Assembly: GCF_002994745.2 (NCBI RefSeq)
Contig: NC_037094.1
Coordinates: 21,181,001 to 21,245,000 of the forward strand
Direction: 5' to 3'
From: Rosa chinensis
Taxonomy: Eukaryota > Streptophyta > Magnoliopsida > Rosales > Rosaceae
Length of the DNA stretch: 64,000 bases
Shown here: positions 33,421 to 45,720 of the stretch, piece by piece
Layout of the letters: each line of letters opens with the position of its first letter
How positions within the stretch are numbered: the first letter of the stretch is position 1
Notes under the pieces: model-generated
Seen by the model: the letters and a program-made list of their open reading frames with translations, nothing else
Databases searched by the model: none
Told to the model about the DNA's origin: nothing
Made by a program: the position numbers and the translations under genes

Positions 33421-36400
33421 TAGGAATGGATGAACTTCAATGTCTTGCGGATAATGCGACTACGCACACCATTCTACGACATAGGTAATTATTCTTAGAG
33501 ATGTTGCCTACATATTCCTCAGTGACTACGATGGCTAGGCCATCAGGTTTAGTTCAAGGACATGGAATGACCCAATTCCTATTGTCAAATGGCACCTTAA
33601 TTAAAGTCACTGAAGCTCTCTACGCTCCTAAGGCAAATCGAACCTTATTGAGCTTTAAAGATATAAGAGCCAACAGATTCCATGTAGAAATGCATAATGA
33701 GAACGGAAAAGAGTTCCTTTGCATTACCTCTAATGATTGCAGACGAAAGCGCAGCTTAGAGAAACTTATGTGTCAATATTATGACTTTATGTCACTACAA
33801 TTCGACCAATTGAATCCAATAATGTCATAAGAGAATATCTCTTAGATTCTGACACATATTGGCTTTGGCATGACCGACTAGGACACCCTGGTCATGATAT
33901 GATGCTCCGTATACTAAAGACTTCACACAAACATCCATTCTTCAGAGTGAGAAGAAGTAAGAATCGAAAATTGATTCCTGGACTTAACAAGACCTCAACA
34001 ATTGCAGCATTTGGCGTTGCAGCAGTCTTGGGGTGCCATAGGGCCGCCCAAGTCCCATGTGATGATGCCATCAATGCCACCAACCATGAGCATGACGCCA
34101 TGGTTGTTCCTTCTAATGTCCATGACCCCATACATACTAATTCCCATGGCTCCAACGCCATGATGGGAGATGTAGTCACACATTTTACTTCCAATAGAGA
34201 TACAGACGCTCAGGCCCAACCAAAATCCTTATTGGTTGCTTCTAAGGCCCCTCACTCATTTTGCAAAGCCTGTTCCTTAGGAAAATTAGGACCGAGACCG
34301 TCCTACGCAAAGGATCCCAAAATACTCATTCCATTCTTATAGAGAATCCAAGAGGACATATGTGGACCAATTCAACCATCATGCAGACCTTTTAAATACT
34401 TTATGGTATTGGTTGATGCGTCGACACACTGGTCACATGTCGCGCTGTTATCCACTCGAAATGCTGTTTATGCTAAACTCCTTGCCCAGATTATCCGTCT
34501 ACGGGCTCACTACCCTAATCATCCTATTAAGTCGATTCGACATGATAATGTTGGGGAGTTTACATCGAAAACATTCGATGACTATTGCACGTCGCTTAAG
34601 ATTGATGTAGAGCATCCAGTTTCCCATGTTTATACCCAAAATGATCTCACAGAAGCTGCTATCAAATGACTACAGATGACATCGCAAACATTGGTTATGC
34701 ACACCAATCTCCCTGTTTCTGCTTGGGGATATGCAATATTGCATGTAGCGACGCTAATTCGTCTACCACCCACTGCCACCCAGTCTTACTCTGTGTTACA
34801 GCTAGTGACTGGGTACGAGCCTGATATCTCGCACTTATGCATTTTTGGGTGTGCCATTTATGTGCCTATTACGCCGCCACAACGTACTAAGATGGGTCCA
34901 TAACGACAAATGGGCATTTACGTTGGATATGAATCTCCAACCATCGTCCGCTATCTTGAACCCTTGACAGGCGATCTCTTTACCGCTAGATTTGCGGATT
35001 GTCACTTTAATGAGACAGTCTTCCTATCATTAGGGGGAGATACGAACACATATGTTCAACAGGAACAACAAAAATTGTCTTGGTCTGTCCCCACTATGTC
35101 TCATCTCGATCCCCGTACCGCATAGTCCGAACTTGAAGTGCGAAGAATAATCGAGCTCCAGAACGCAGCAGACACTTTGCCTGATGCATTTTCTGATGTT
35201 GCCAAAGTGACGAGATCACACATACCTGCTGCAAACATGCCTACAAGGATCGATGTCCCGAATACTAGACATCACGCCACTCCTGTGACACCAGGAGATG
35301 GCACCATTGCCCAGCATGGCAATGATGTGGCGTCTATGGCTGCAGGTCCCGCAAGGAAACGCTGTAGACTGATTGGTTCGAAGGATACTTGCCCTAGAAA
35401 CAAAGCGAATGAGGCACAAACAAATCCTTTGATCATCGATACTCAAAATCCGTCCCATGAGAATGTTCCGGATTATGGTTATGTCCAAGAGACATCATTG
35501 GGAGACGCTACAATGTTAGAACCTATCCCTGAGAACGTAGAGATCTCTATTAATTACACTAGTGTGCATGAGACGTGGGAAAGAAACTCCATCATCATTG
35601 ATGATGTATTCGCGTATTCAGTGGCGCGTGAGATTATTGAGACCGATGACATCGAACCACACTCCGTTGATAAATGCCAACGTAGAGCTGATTGGCCAAA
35701 ATGGAAATATACGATTTAGGCAGAACTTGATTCTCTAGCGAAATGAAAGGTATTCGGACCAGTTGTGCCAATACCGCCCAACACCAAACCAGTTAGTCAC
35801 AAATGGGTATTCGTTAGAAAGTGTAATGAGAAAAACGAGATTGTAAGGTACAAAGCTCGCCTTGTGGCGCAAGGCTTCTCACAACGTCCTGGAATCGACT
35901 ACGAGGAGACCTATTCTCCTGTAATGGACGTAATAACGTTCCGCTACCTTATCAGTTTGGTAGTTTCTGAAAAACTGAACATGCAGTTTTGGATGTGATT
36001 ACTGCGTATCTATATGGGGATCTAAATACGGAAATATACATGAAGGTCCTAGATGGACTTCAGTTACCCAAATCAAGTGGCTCTAAACCACGGAGCGCTT
36101 TTACGATTAGATTGAAACGCTCACTATATGGATTGAAACAATCAGGACGGATGTGGTATAACCGTCTAAGTGACTACTTGATTGGTAAGGGATATGTCAA
36201 CAATGAACTATGCCCATGTGTGTTCATAAAAAGGACAAGTTCTGGATTTGCAATAGTAGTGGTTTATGTCGATGACATGAACATAATTGGCACCCTTGAA
36301 GAGTTAAGGGAAACCGTTGAACACTTGAAATCCGAGTATGAGATGAAAGATCTTGGGAAAACAAGGTTTTACCTCGGTTTGGAACTTGAGAACCGTAGAG

Positions 36401-37344
36401 AAGGTATCCGGATTCATCAATTAGCTTATACCAAAAAAATGCTTAGGCGTTTCAACACTGACAAGATTAAGCCTTCAAGCACCCCAATGATCGTTTGTAG
36501 TCTTGATCCAAAGAATGATCCATTTCGTCCAAAAGATGATGATGAAGAAGTGCTAGAGGCAGAAGTGCCCTACCTAAGTGCAATAGACGCATTATTGTAC
36601 TTAGCAAAATGCACAAGACCGGAGATCTCATTCGCTGTGAACTTGCTAGCTAGATATAGCTCTGCGCCAACACGATGCCATTGGACTGGTGTTAAAGATA
36701 TCTTTCGATACCTAAGTGGTACGATCGATATGGGTTTGTTCTATCCCTACAGAGAGACGATGGATTCAGACTCATCAAGTGCCAGGGACGCCACACATGG
36801 TGGACTACGTTCCCTTTCCCCATCCCAAAATGATATAAGTGTTTTGAAAGGTTTTGCTGATGCTAGGTACCTCTCTGACCCACACAAAGGTTGCTCCCAA
36901 ACTGGTTATGTTTTCACCATGGGAAAGACCGGGATATCTTGGAGGTCTACAAAGCAGACCTTAGTCGCTACCTCTTCGAATCATGCAGAGATTATTGCTC
37001 TTCATGAAGCAGTTCGTGAATGTATATGGCTTCGATCCATAGTTACGTATGTTTGAAGCAATTGTAGTTTGAAGTCTACCACAGATGAGCCAACAAGCAT
37101 TTATGAGGATAATACTGCTTGCATTGAACAAATGAAGCAAGGCTACATTAAAAGCGACAATATCAAGCACATATCACCTAAATGCTTCTACAATCAGCAA
37201 CAACAGAAACTCCTCAAGATCAAAGTGAACCAGGTTCGATCTGTGGACAATGTGGCAGACTTGTTTACTAAGTCATTGTCTAAATCCACATTCAAGAAAT
37301 ATGTGGCAAAAATTGGCTTGCGGAAATTATCTGAACTCCCATGA
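33421..37344 (+). pseudogene. copia pol (PR-IN-RT-RH), broken
   Basis: The protease remnant LADNATTHTILR (about 33436) is followed by a stop. The pre-integrase H..H part (WHDRLGHPGHDMM, about 33868) pairs with CKACSLGK (about 34262) as the integrase zinc site. The integrase core keeps VLVDAST and SIRHDNVGEF. Reverse transcriptase begins near 35770 (HKWVFVRKCNE) and keeps YVDDMNIIG (about 36267), with a one-base frame change at about 35985. RNase H follows (GFADARYLSDPHKG to HAEIIALHEAV, about 36853-37020), and the tail ends at 37344. In-frame stops lie near 34340, 34667, 34901, 35123, 35717, 35743 and 37054. The reading frame is therefore dead. Confidence 0.92.
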
Positions 37345-37517
37345 TCATAGTCATCAGGGGGAGATGTCTACATGTTCACCTCGAAATGTGAAGGGTGTGT
37401 TGTGCTCTTTTTCCCCTTCGACCGAGGTTATATTTGTCCCACTGGGTTTTTGTTACTCGGTAAGGTTTTTAACGAGGCAGCTAGAGAAGCACCGCGTTTG
37501 GGCATCACAAGGGAGAG

Positions 37518-37721
37518 TGTTCAAGTGAAACCCTAATTTGTGTTTAGCCTAAACTCTATGTTACTTGACCTAGTGGTAATAGGGTTTAATTAGAAGAATC
37601 TAGAGATTATCTTTCCTTGTATGATTCAGACTCTATGTATTGTAAACCTCTATATAAAGAGGTCCATATTATCAATGAGAATACACAGCAAATTCCTCTC
37701 AATTTCAGTTTCTCTACAACA
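37518..37721 (+). repeat. 3' LTR of the copia element
   Basis: 204 bp from TGTTCAAGT to CTACAACA, followed by TAAAT. Nearly colinear with the 5' LTR with no indels that I can see. Confidence 0.93.
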
Positions 37722-37939
37722 TAAATAAATTTTTTTGATGACATAAATAATAAATAGTTGATACAATATTAGGATTGAGTCTTTTTATTTTCAAGCATAA
37801 TCAATCTACTAAAGCCATAACGAGGCATGCTTCGCTTAGCTCACTATGCAAATATTTTTTTTTTGTCTATTACTAAACAACAAAAAACAAGTAATTATCA
37901 ATAGAGCTATATTATGTTAATTTTCTTTTTCTCTAACAA

Positions 37940-38848
37940 ACTCCGGTCTTCGAGGAGCAATATTCCGAAACCTAGGTTTCGTGAAGCAAGTGGCGGCGAA
38001 CCCCAAGGATCTCCGTCTGCTGCAGGACGCCGCGGCGTCGTTCCTTCCGGTTAGAGAAGCAAGAGTTCTGGGTGTGACTTGGCAACGCTAGAGTTCCTTT
38101 TGCGGTTGATTACAAATTCTTTCTTTGTGCAGCGTGGCAGTTCTGAGGGTGATCCAAGGCTCTCTCCAGACCAGCAGTGGTAGCAGCGGCGTCGGGGTTG
38201 GAGGCAGCTAGCTCTGCTTGATCGGCGACGTAGCTGTTTCAGTCGAAGTCAACCCAAGTTGGTCTAGTGCTGCTAGTGCGACTGCTAGCACATGTTTGGT
38301 TGGTGGCGGGCTGGTGGCCATGGCCTCCTGCCTGGGGAGGCCGCTGGATTGATTAGGTGGTGGCCGGCGACTCCTCGGAAGAGCCAGATTTGGCTGCTGG
38401 GTGCGGGAGATGTAGGGTTTAGGCAGTGGACCTGTGGGCCTCTATCTTTATGGGATGCAGTGATGCAGTCTAGTGAATTGGGCTTGGGGTAGTGTGTCCT
38501 ACTCTTTGTCCTGCACCTATTCCTCGAATGTTACCGTGGGTGTTCTGAATGTCTTAGGCGTCAAGATGTTCAGGACATTGGTTCCTTTTTAGGGCAGTGT
38601 AGGGTTAGGGTTTTTTTTTTTTCTTTCAAATTCTGTATTTTTTTTTTTTTTTTTTTTTTTTGCAGTTCTTTTAAGATTTTAGTCTGTTTGAAGTTTTCGT
38701 TTTGGATTGTAGGCGTGTTATCTAAGCATAGATTTGTAATATGAGGGGTCTTCGAACATCTCAAGCTTGACCGAGTGCGGTTGTATGATTTTATATCAAT
38801 GGATCAGTCTTCCATCCATTCCCCTTTAAAAAAAATAGAAAAAAAGGT
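37940..38848 (+). mobile_element. Poly-A-ending non-LTR fragment
   Basis: A GC-richer block embedded in AT-rich DNA ends in an A-rich tail (38827-38845) after GGTTGTATGATTTTATATCA. Its layout resembles the 3' region of LINE copies elsewhere in this window. Long T-runs at 38608-38662 interrupt it. No reverse transcriptase frame and no certain TSD, so this stays tentative. Confidence 0.35.
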
Positions 38849-38849
38849 A

Positions 38850-41200
38850 AAACACTTGGTATAAGTAGATGTACTGTTCATCAAGCCTACGAGAAAAGTA
38901 CAAGTCTAATAATTTAGAAGAACAACTGCTCATCATCCTCTTAAGCACTCGATAAATTGTAGTACCTCTAAGTAATGTTCTCTAGCGCATCTAAACAAAG
39001 TACGTAGTTAAACCATGTACATTGTCAATCTACACCAACTAGCCTGCCAAATTTTTAGAAAAAAGTATCAATATATGCGTTAATATCCACATTTTGGATG
39101 CGAAGACAAACACTTTTTGTTTTTGTTTTTTTTTTAAGGTCTTCGCAATCAACCTCCAATAATTCGCTCAATATATAATCTCAATTAAAGTGGTTGTATA
39201 TAGGATTTGATATGCCGGAGTTCAGATTGGGGATTTTTGCCATCCTAGCCGGAGGCACGTTATCCACCGAAATCAAGCGTAGTTGGTGATTAAGAAGTTG
39301 AACATACTAGTTGGATGATTTCAAAGAAACCAATACTACATCAACCCTAACTCTAGTCCTCTCTACATATGCCCCGTAGTCCCGAGCACCATCCCCCCGT
39401 AACCGAATAGATTATAAATTTATAATTAACACTATGATAGTACGTATAAAGTGACATATCTATTCAGTAAGTGTCTAGTAAAGATTATGAGATGTAGATT
39501 TTTCTAAGCTTTGTCAATTTGAGAGTTGGCATCATTAACAGATCCCAACATGGACTTGTACGTGCTATATATGCAATCCACACGTTGATACAAGATTTGA
39601 CTATGACTTAACTTGTTGACAACGAGAGATGTCTCATAGTTTTCCATGGATTAATTAATTTAGGCTATTTAGCAATGCCAACCAGTTTCAAGAATATAAT
39701 CAATATATCCGTCATGTACTTCGCCTATCGATGCAGCCAGCATGTTGCTTAGGTACCCAGCAATAGCCAATTCATAAAATTCAACACCCCACGTTTTGCG
39801 AAAATTAATTTTTGGTTTTTGTTAAATTAGTATAGAAGTAACCAAAACCAACATGCAACAATTAATATCAAATTTAGTATTACTCACTAAACCTCACTAA
39901 AGTTTCTCAAATAACTTCAGTTATATAATTTGCAAACAAGCTATTATCTTTAAAATTTTAAAATAAAAAAATTAGTCATTTCAATGATTTAATTACTATA
40001 TAAATTTTAATTACATATCCATTCCTTAATCAGACAACATAAATCTCTCATTTGATAAAAAAATCAAACACAAGGTATTGAGTTTTATTAATTAATTTAT
40101 AATCGACAAGAAAATAATATGAACTATTCTGTGTTTTTTTTTTTGTTTTGTTTTAGCTGTGAAAAAAAATGAAGATTAATCATTTTTTCTTAATGTTTAA
40201 TGATTAATTATTTAGATTATTATTTTTTAATTGCTAGTTTTTTTTTTTGTTGCAAATATAATGGATAGAATTAGATTTAGGTCATAATATGATTTATTTT
40301 GTTTTTCCTCGTCAATATGCGTTCAACATGTATATTTTATGTCACATGATCTTAATCATAGCTTTAATTCTTATTAAATATATATGAATGCTTTAATGAG
40401 TATGTAGTGAAATTGAAAAATAAAAATACATTAGGAAAATAAAGAATGCAATCTAATATTATTGAATTGGAAAGTCTAGTAAAAATCAATATCATATTTT
40501 TTTGGTATAATTATTGTCTTAAATAGTTATTTTATAGAAGGTTATATATGTCATTTAATAATTCATAATAAAATGAGGTCAAGTGAGCAAATTTAGAGGT
40601 CCCAATAAAAACATTCTTAAGGATCGAGTTATGCATGATCACTTGGTTTGTATATATATAGAGAGAAAACAGACTCTACTCTTTTGATAACAGTACATAT
40701 GCTTGTTTGATACAGCTTCATCTGATCAGGGTGTACAAGTGGAAGCAACTAGCTTTTATGTGAGAAGGGTTATCAAATTGTGTGTCTATGTATATGCCCA
40801 TTTTATAGTGGACCTCCTTATTTTAAGAAATTGAAGATTTTTACTGTTTTACAATAATATATAATCTAATTAATGATTTCAACCGTAAGAATTGTGTATA
40901 TAAAAAATCAACCGAAATCATGATAATTTCGTCATTCAAAATTGTGAACGAATGTAGTCCGTTAGATCAAATTAAAATGAACATTATGCTAATCAAATGG
41001 TTAAACATTTTTTGATTTTGGATAATATTTTGTATGATTTATACGTGTGTGTGTGTGTAATTAGAGAACGAATGGTTTAGACTATTAAACTACATACGAA
41101 AAATAAAAACATCCTCACATTTCAAGTTTAAGGAGGTCCTCTCTAAATCCTATACACACATGTGCGTGCGCGCATACATATACATATATATACATGGCTT
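38850..41200. other. Intergenic, very AT-rich, no gene
   Basis: No coding frame of note and no recognised element. T-runs at 40131-40143 and 40238-40248. A short (GT)n at about 41045-41058. Confidence 0.55.
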
Positions 41201-41201
41201 A

Positions 41202-41606
41202 TAGTGAGGGATCTTTTTTTTTCTGCCATTTTAAGGGATCAATTGTTTAACCAACTTTTTAATCACATATCAACATCTCCACCGTTCATTTTTCTGCTCT
41301 ATATAAGTAGATCACTTCTGCAAATTTTCAGCCAAATAGATAAGCCTTAAGGTATTCAAAACTGTGATTTACAATTATAAACATGAACGATTCAGGTTTG
41401 ACAGATTTGGTTTGTCAATTTATTTAATTTTGTTCGATACCTTAACGATCACCAATTTTGTTGGAAATATGCGGAGGTAATATACTCATATATATAGACC
41501 TAAAAACGGAACGATAGAGATGTTGATATGTGATCGAAAAAATTAGTCAAATAATTGATCCTTCAAATTGGTTAAAAAATGAATCCCTTAATAAAAGGAC
41601 CCTCTA
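41202..41606. mobile_element. Foldback MITE
   Basis: The left arm, with GCCATTTTAAGGGATCAATT, then AATCACATATCAACATCTCC and AAGTAGATCACTTCTGC, has an inverted counterpart in the right arm. The right arm reads, reversed, GATCACATATCAACATCTC and TTTTTAGGTC, then AATTGGTGATCGTTAAGG. Total length is about 405 bp, non-coding. Same superfamily as 29371-29779, with 7945-8090 as an arm remnant. Confidence 0.7.
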
Positions 41607-41776
41607 CATATAATATATAACGGAGCTCAGACAATTCTTTGAAATTTATACTCCTGCAATCAAGGTACATGGAGCTCGTAATATGAATCATGCGAGATGA
41701 TCGATAATGGAGTTTGTAATAGGGGATCGATTCATGACCATTAACACTTGACAATCACTAAAGAGTATACAGACTG

Positions 41777-43467
41777 GTTTTACAACCTAGTTCTCTCTGA
41801 AAACTAGGGTAGAGGTCGGCAGCTAGGGTTTCGTCGATCTGAGGATATTAACGTCGAGGACGACGGTTCTTGTAGATCGGAGGTGTGATGCCAGAGGCTA
41901 TGGCGGCTCGACTGGCTGCGACACTTGCGCTGACAGATGATGCGGTGGTGGAGTTTGGGGAAGCTAGAGCAGCGGCTGTTGCTGTGTCTGGCTTTTATCT
42001 GGTGGGTCGTATGTTGGCACCTAGGGCAGAGGATGATGCTGGATTGCCTAAGGTGATGGCGGCGGTATGGGGCCTGCGTGATCGTCTCTCGATCACGAAG
42101 GTTGAGGGGGATCGGTTTCAGTTCCATTTTGCGGTGAAGGAGGAAGGTTAGAGGGTTCTACACGGTGGCCCATGGCATTTCAAGAACTGGATGCTCTTGC
42201 TAGAGGAGTATGACGGCTTTGGGGCGCCAGAGTTGGTTCCACTGAACTCGTTGGAGGCATGGGTCACAGTGCGATGTCTACCTCCACGCTTGCGGACGGA
42301 AAGTCGCTGATGCTGATTGGATCGTCGATGGGACGGTTTCTGCGAGCAGAGAAGTTTGCACTACAACGGAGTTCTCCTGAACAAGGCTACCGGGTCCTCT
42401 TGGACGTTCGCCGGCGTCTCTGGGGGCAGCAGACTTTTGGCTTTATAGAGACGGTAAGGGCGGATGTGGATCTGTTCTATGAAAAGGTCAAAGGGTGGTG
42501 CAAAGAGTGTGGACTCTTCAACCATGGTGATCGGATGTGTGATCAGTTTTTTCTTAAGAAAAGCGGGGGTGTGATGACAGGAACTACAGGGCTGGTATTG
42601 GGGGGTCAGGTGACTCCGACAGTGACTAGGAAAGAGCCGTCTAAGGTGATCCTGTCAGAGACTCCTAGGTGCAGTGCTGGTGTTACGGTGACACCTACAT
42701 CTACACCAATTATGTTAGGGCAGATGACAACAGATGGAGGGCCAAATCTCGTGGATATTGTTGGCCGATCTATGGAGATGCTGAAGGGGATACCAAGCTG
42801 GAATGCTCCATGTCCCATTCAATCTGGAGCCGCACTGACTATACCGGTGGTTCCCAAAGCTATAGAAGCATCACAAGTACGTGGTGTGAAGCGCTTAGCT
42901 TTTTCTGTGCAAGCTCGTCCAGGTAAGAAGGCTAAACTGCGTTATGATTCTTCTGCGATAATGTGCTTGGATGTGGAGGAGGGTTTTGGCTTACCTAATG
43001 ATAATGGGAAAGTGAAACTCTCACCTTTGAAGACTAAGAGGGGTAGGCCTAAAGGGTCCAAGAATCAGTTAGGACCAAAGGTTTGTAGTAAGAGAGTGGT
43101 TCGAAAGATTACTATTGTTGAGACTGCTGATGGACAGGTGGGCAATGACTTGTCTGTGATGGGCAAAGAAACCCCATCGGGGGAGAAAGTGGTTTCTGAG
43201 GAGGTATATGTGAGTCCTCTCCTGATGGGGATGGCTTCGGGTACAGCTTAAGAATGAGTTTTGTCGCCAAAAATATTCGGGACATCTTGGCCTTTTGATT
43301 CTCTAGGATGTTCTAGGATAGATTTTGGCAGGGCTTCATGATCTTTAAAAAGGTTGAATTACTTAGGTAGTGACTCTTTTGACAGTTCCACAGAGATGGT
43401 TCATTATGTGTAATTTCGCTGATCAATGCAATGAGTTGACAATTCTCTCAAAAAAAGAAGAAAAAAA
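41777..43467 (+). mobile_element. L1-like LINE derivative with ORF1 only
   Basis: A 12-bp near-perfect duplication flanks the element: GTATACAGACTG at 41765-41776 and GTATACGGACTG at 43469-43480. The 3' end is A-rich (43450-43467). The 1.69-kb body holds a degenerate plant LINE ORF1 and then goes directly to about 210 bp of 3' UTR-like sequence. The endonuclease/reverse-transcriptase ORF2 is wholly missing. It must have been mobilised in trans or deleted after insertion; the matching TSD next to both ends favours insertion in this form. Confidence 0.75.
41885..43251 (+). pseudogene. LINE ORF1 (DUF4283 and CCHC zinc knuckle), broken
   Basis: The first part (41885-42151, ending FQFHFAVKEEG and a TAG) continues in the same frame after the stop as HGGPWHFKNWMLLLEEYDGF, the DUF4283 nucleic-acid-binding core of plant LINE ORF1 proteins. 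A shift then leads to the frame 42259-43251 (330 aa), which includes GYRVLLDVRRRLWG, the zinc knuckle WCKECGLFNHGDRMC (CX2CX4HX4C) and an AT-hook-like KRGRPKGSKN. One stop and one frameshift remove function. Confidence 0.8.
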
Positions 43468-43480
43468 TGTATACGGACTG

Positions 43481-45410
43481 AAAAAAGATATATCACATTC
43501 ATTGGTCAAGCTCCAAATAGTTGTTTTATTTTTTGGTTGACATTTTTTTACATACTGGGTGTATCAAAATAAGAAGCCAAGTTTACAATTTGCAATATTT
43601 TCATTACAAATTTATTATGTTGAGTACTAGTCAATAGCTTTCAAAGTAGTGAAGAGATTGATTTCTAAATATAGGGAATCTCATCGATGATCGATCATAT
43701 GGGTCCAACTCCATGGTGTATTTCCAAGCAATCCCATATCCTTACCCCAAACGACATTTCAATTTTGTCTTCTAGAAAAAGGAATCGATTTTCAAAATGA
43801 CTCTTCTCTATGCTAAAGACACTTCTTTCGGCTTCAATTGAGAGGTGAGTGAGGGACACCACTCCGTCACTTGCGCAGGAGAAGTTAGTAACGGCCACCA
43901 TATAATCATATATACCGGTGTCGATTGATGTACACCTTATATTTTGATCTTGCTCTTCGATCGTTTTTCCTAAAACCTAAACTTAAACCCGCACATAGTA
44001 ATTTGCCCAATGCATGTGTGGCTAAAACCCAGTCGATTACGGTTTCAACTTTCAATCAGCAGGTATATTTGGAAATGGTGGAGGCAAATCTATAGGACCA
44101 CACATTACAGGCTCGTCTTTGCCTTGCTGATACCTATTCGGCCGGGTTTATCAGGACCACTTACCCTCTTTCCTAGCTAACACTCCATGGGTGGTTCCCG
44201 AAAACGATGGTGCATTATAAGTATCTAACTCCCAAACACAATGTATATAAATACAAAACCTCCGAAAGTTTCAGACTTTGAAGATGCATAGTGCCAAGTG
44301 CTTCTTTCGGCTTTGGGGGTGGTGGTTCCACTTCTAATGTCTTACATGAATAGTATGGATTTCGAATGTCTTGCATGAATAGTATGTGTTGCGTTTTATA
44401 AGGAGAGTCCTATCTAGCTGAATGTGCATACCTACCTCTTCTAATCCATTACCTGAAAATTCATCAGTTAAACGTAAGTTTAGTGAAGCTCCAAAAGGCA
44501 AGTTTAGGTATAATTACCTTTGTTTGACATCTTTTTTGCATGTAAGTGAAATTATTCGACAATTCAAAATAGTTCATCGAATTACTATAAACAAATTACA
44601 GACATCAATAATCTTCTATGAGTTGAATTTTTCATGTCACTTATCTAAGAAGAAAAATTCTTGAACAGTAATCGCTATAAAAAGTAATGAACACGTGTAC
44701 TATCCCGCATCACGGATTGCTTAAAGAATCCAAGCATGAAGCCTAGCATGGCAATTACTCTTGTAATATCCCTTTTCTTATGATAAAACAAAGAGAACAA
44801 TTGTCGAATTTCAAGAGGACAAACACAAAGATTTAAAACACGCTACCTTAATCAAATGAGCATTAGTGCATCAGCTCATGCCCTAATTTAAGATTTAGTG
44901 TTGGTCCCCCAAACATGCACCACACCTTGAAAGCAAGTAAATTACAACAAAAACCAAAAAAAGCAGACAAAACATTATTAAAAATAGACCATGCAAGACA
45001 CTTCAATTATTTTACACAGATCTCTTTCACCCGATACATGGATGTTGGATCTCATGAATTCCACCTTCAATGCACCTATTAATTTCCCACTCTCCCAATT
45101 TTACCCCTGCAAAATTTCTTATATCCCGAAACGGTGGAACTTCTTATATCCCGAAACGGTGAAACGGAGTTCCACCGCCATTAGCCTCCTTAAAACCCGG
45201 AACGGTCTTTTCTTTCCTGTCCTAAATAAACAGTCTTCTAAACCTTACTTCCCTTCAAAACAATTCCTCATTTTTCAATTCTTGCTAATTTTTTATTTTC
45301 CAAAAAAGGAAAAAAAATCTTAAAAGTTAAAATCCCAGTAAATTTTGTTGATTATATTATTTTACTGTTAATAAAATATCCAAAAGGGAAAAAACAAGAG
45401 AGAAATCGCT
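43481..45410. other. Intergenic upstream of the O-fucosyltransferase gene; 25-bp tandem repeat
   Basis: No gene recognised. At 45116-45165 a 25-bp unit containing TTATATCCCGAAACGGTG occurs twice in perfect register with one mismatch, about 560-600 bp before the start codon. A pyrimidine-rich (CT)n stretch at about 45415-45477 probably belongs to the 5' UTR. Confidence 0.55.
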
Positions 45411-45670
45411 TTCATTCTCTCTCTCTCTCTCTCTCTCTTCCTATTTCTATTTCTCCTCTCTCTCTCTCTGAAAACCTCCATTGTCTCTGTGATATCTCAA
45501 AAAGCAGGACTTGTTGTCCCCCAAAGCCCGCACTAGGGTTTGCGCTTCGAAATTGAGCAGAACTTGACCTCGGCATTCCTCTTATTTACACAAAAGTACC
45601 CTTCTTTTTTGGCCTCTTGCATTTTTCAGAATCTGATCAGAGAAAGGGGGAGGCTTGATTTGGAAGAAGG

Positions 45671-45703
45671 ATGGCATTTTGGGTAAATAAGCTGCGAAAG
45701 TGA
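45671..45703 (+). CDS. uORF of the O-fucosyltransferase mRNA (10 aa)
   Basis: ATG 45671 encodes MAFWVNKLRK and stops at TGA 45701-45703, 17 bases before the main ATG. Its context (A at -3, G at +4) is stronger than that of the main start (T at -3). Transcript coverage is inferred from the CT-rich leader upstream, so the uORF is a prediction. Confidence 0.5.
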   Translation: MAFWVNKLRK

Positions 45704-45720
45704 GGTCGGAGAGTTTCTGG

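Larger units (their letters stand above)
30788..37721 (+). mobile_element. Complete Ty1-copia LTR retrotransposon, inactivated
   Basis: The element is 6.9 kb, flanked by the 5-bp duplication TAAAT (30783-30787 and 37722-37726), with two 204-bp LTRs. The primer-binding site CGTTATCAGCACGAAG (30992-31007) directly follows the 5' LTR. This type of PBS is typical of the Ale/Retrofit group of copia elements. A purine-rich tract (AAGGGAGAG) directly precedes the 3' LTR. Domain order is gag, protease, integrase, reverse transcriptase, RNase H, which defines Ty1-copia. Coding parts are broken by several stops and frameshifts, described under gag and pol. Confidence 0.95.

Noticed and set aside
33892..34219. 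Minus-strand frames over the copia integrase
   Set aside because: Shadow frames opposite real retrotransposon coding sequence.
45700..45720. Seven extra N-terminal residues for the fucosyltransferase
   Set aside because: They depend on a GTG start; ATG 45721 is the first ATG in frame.
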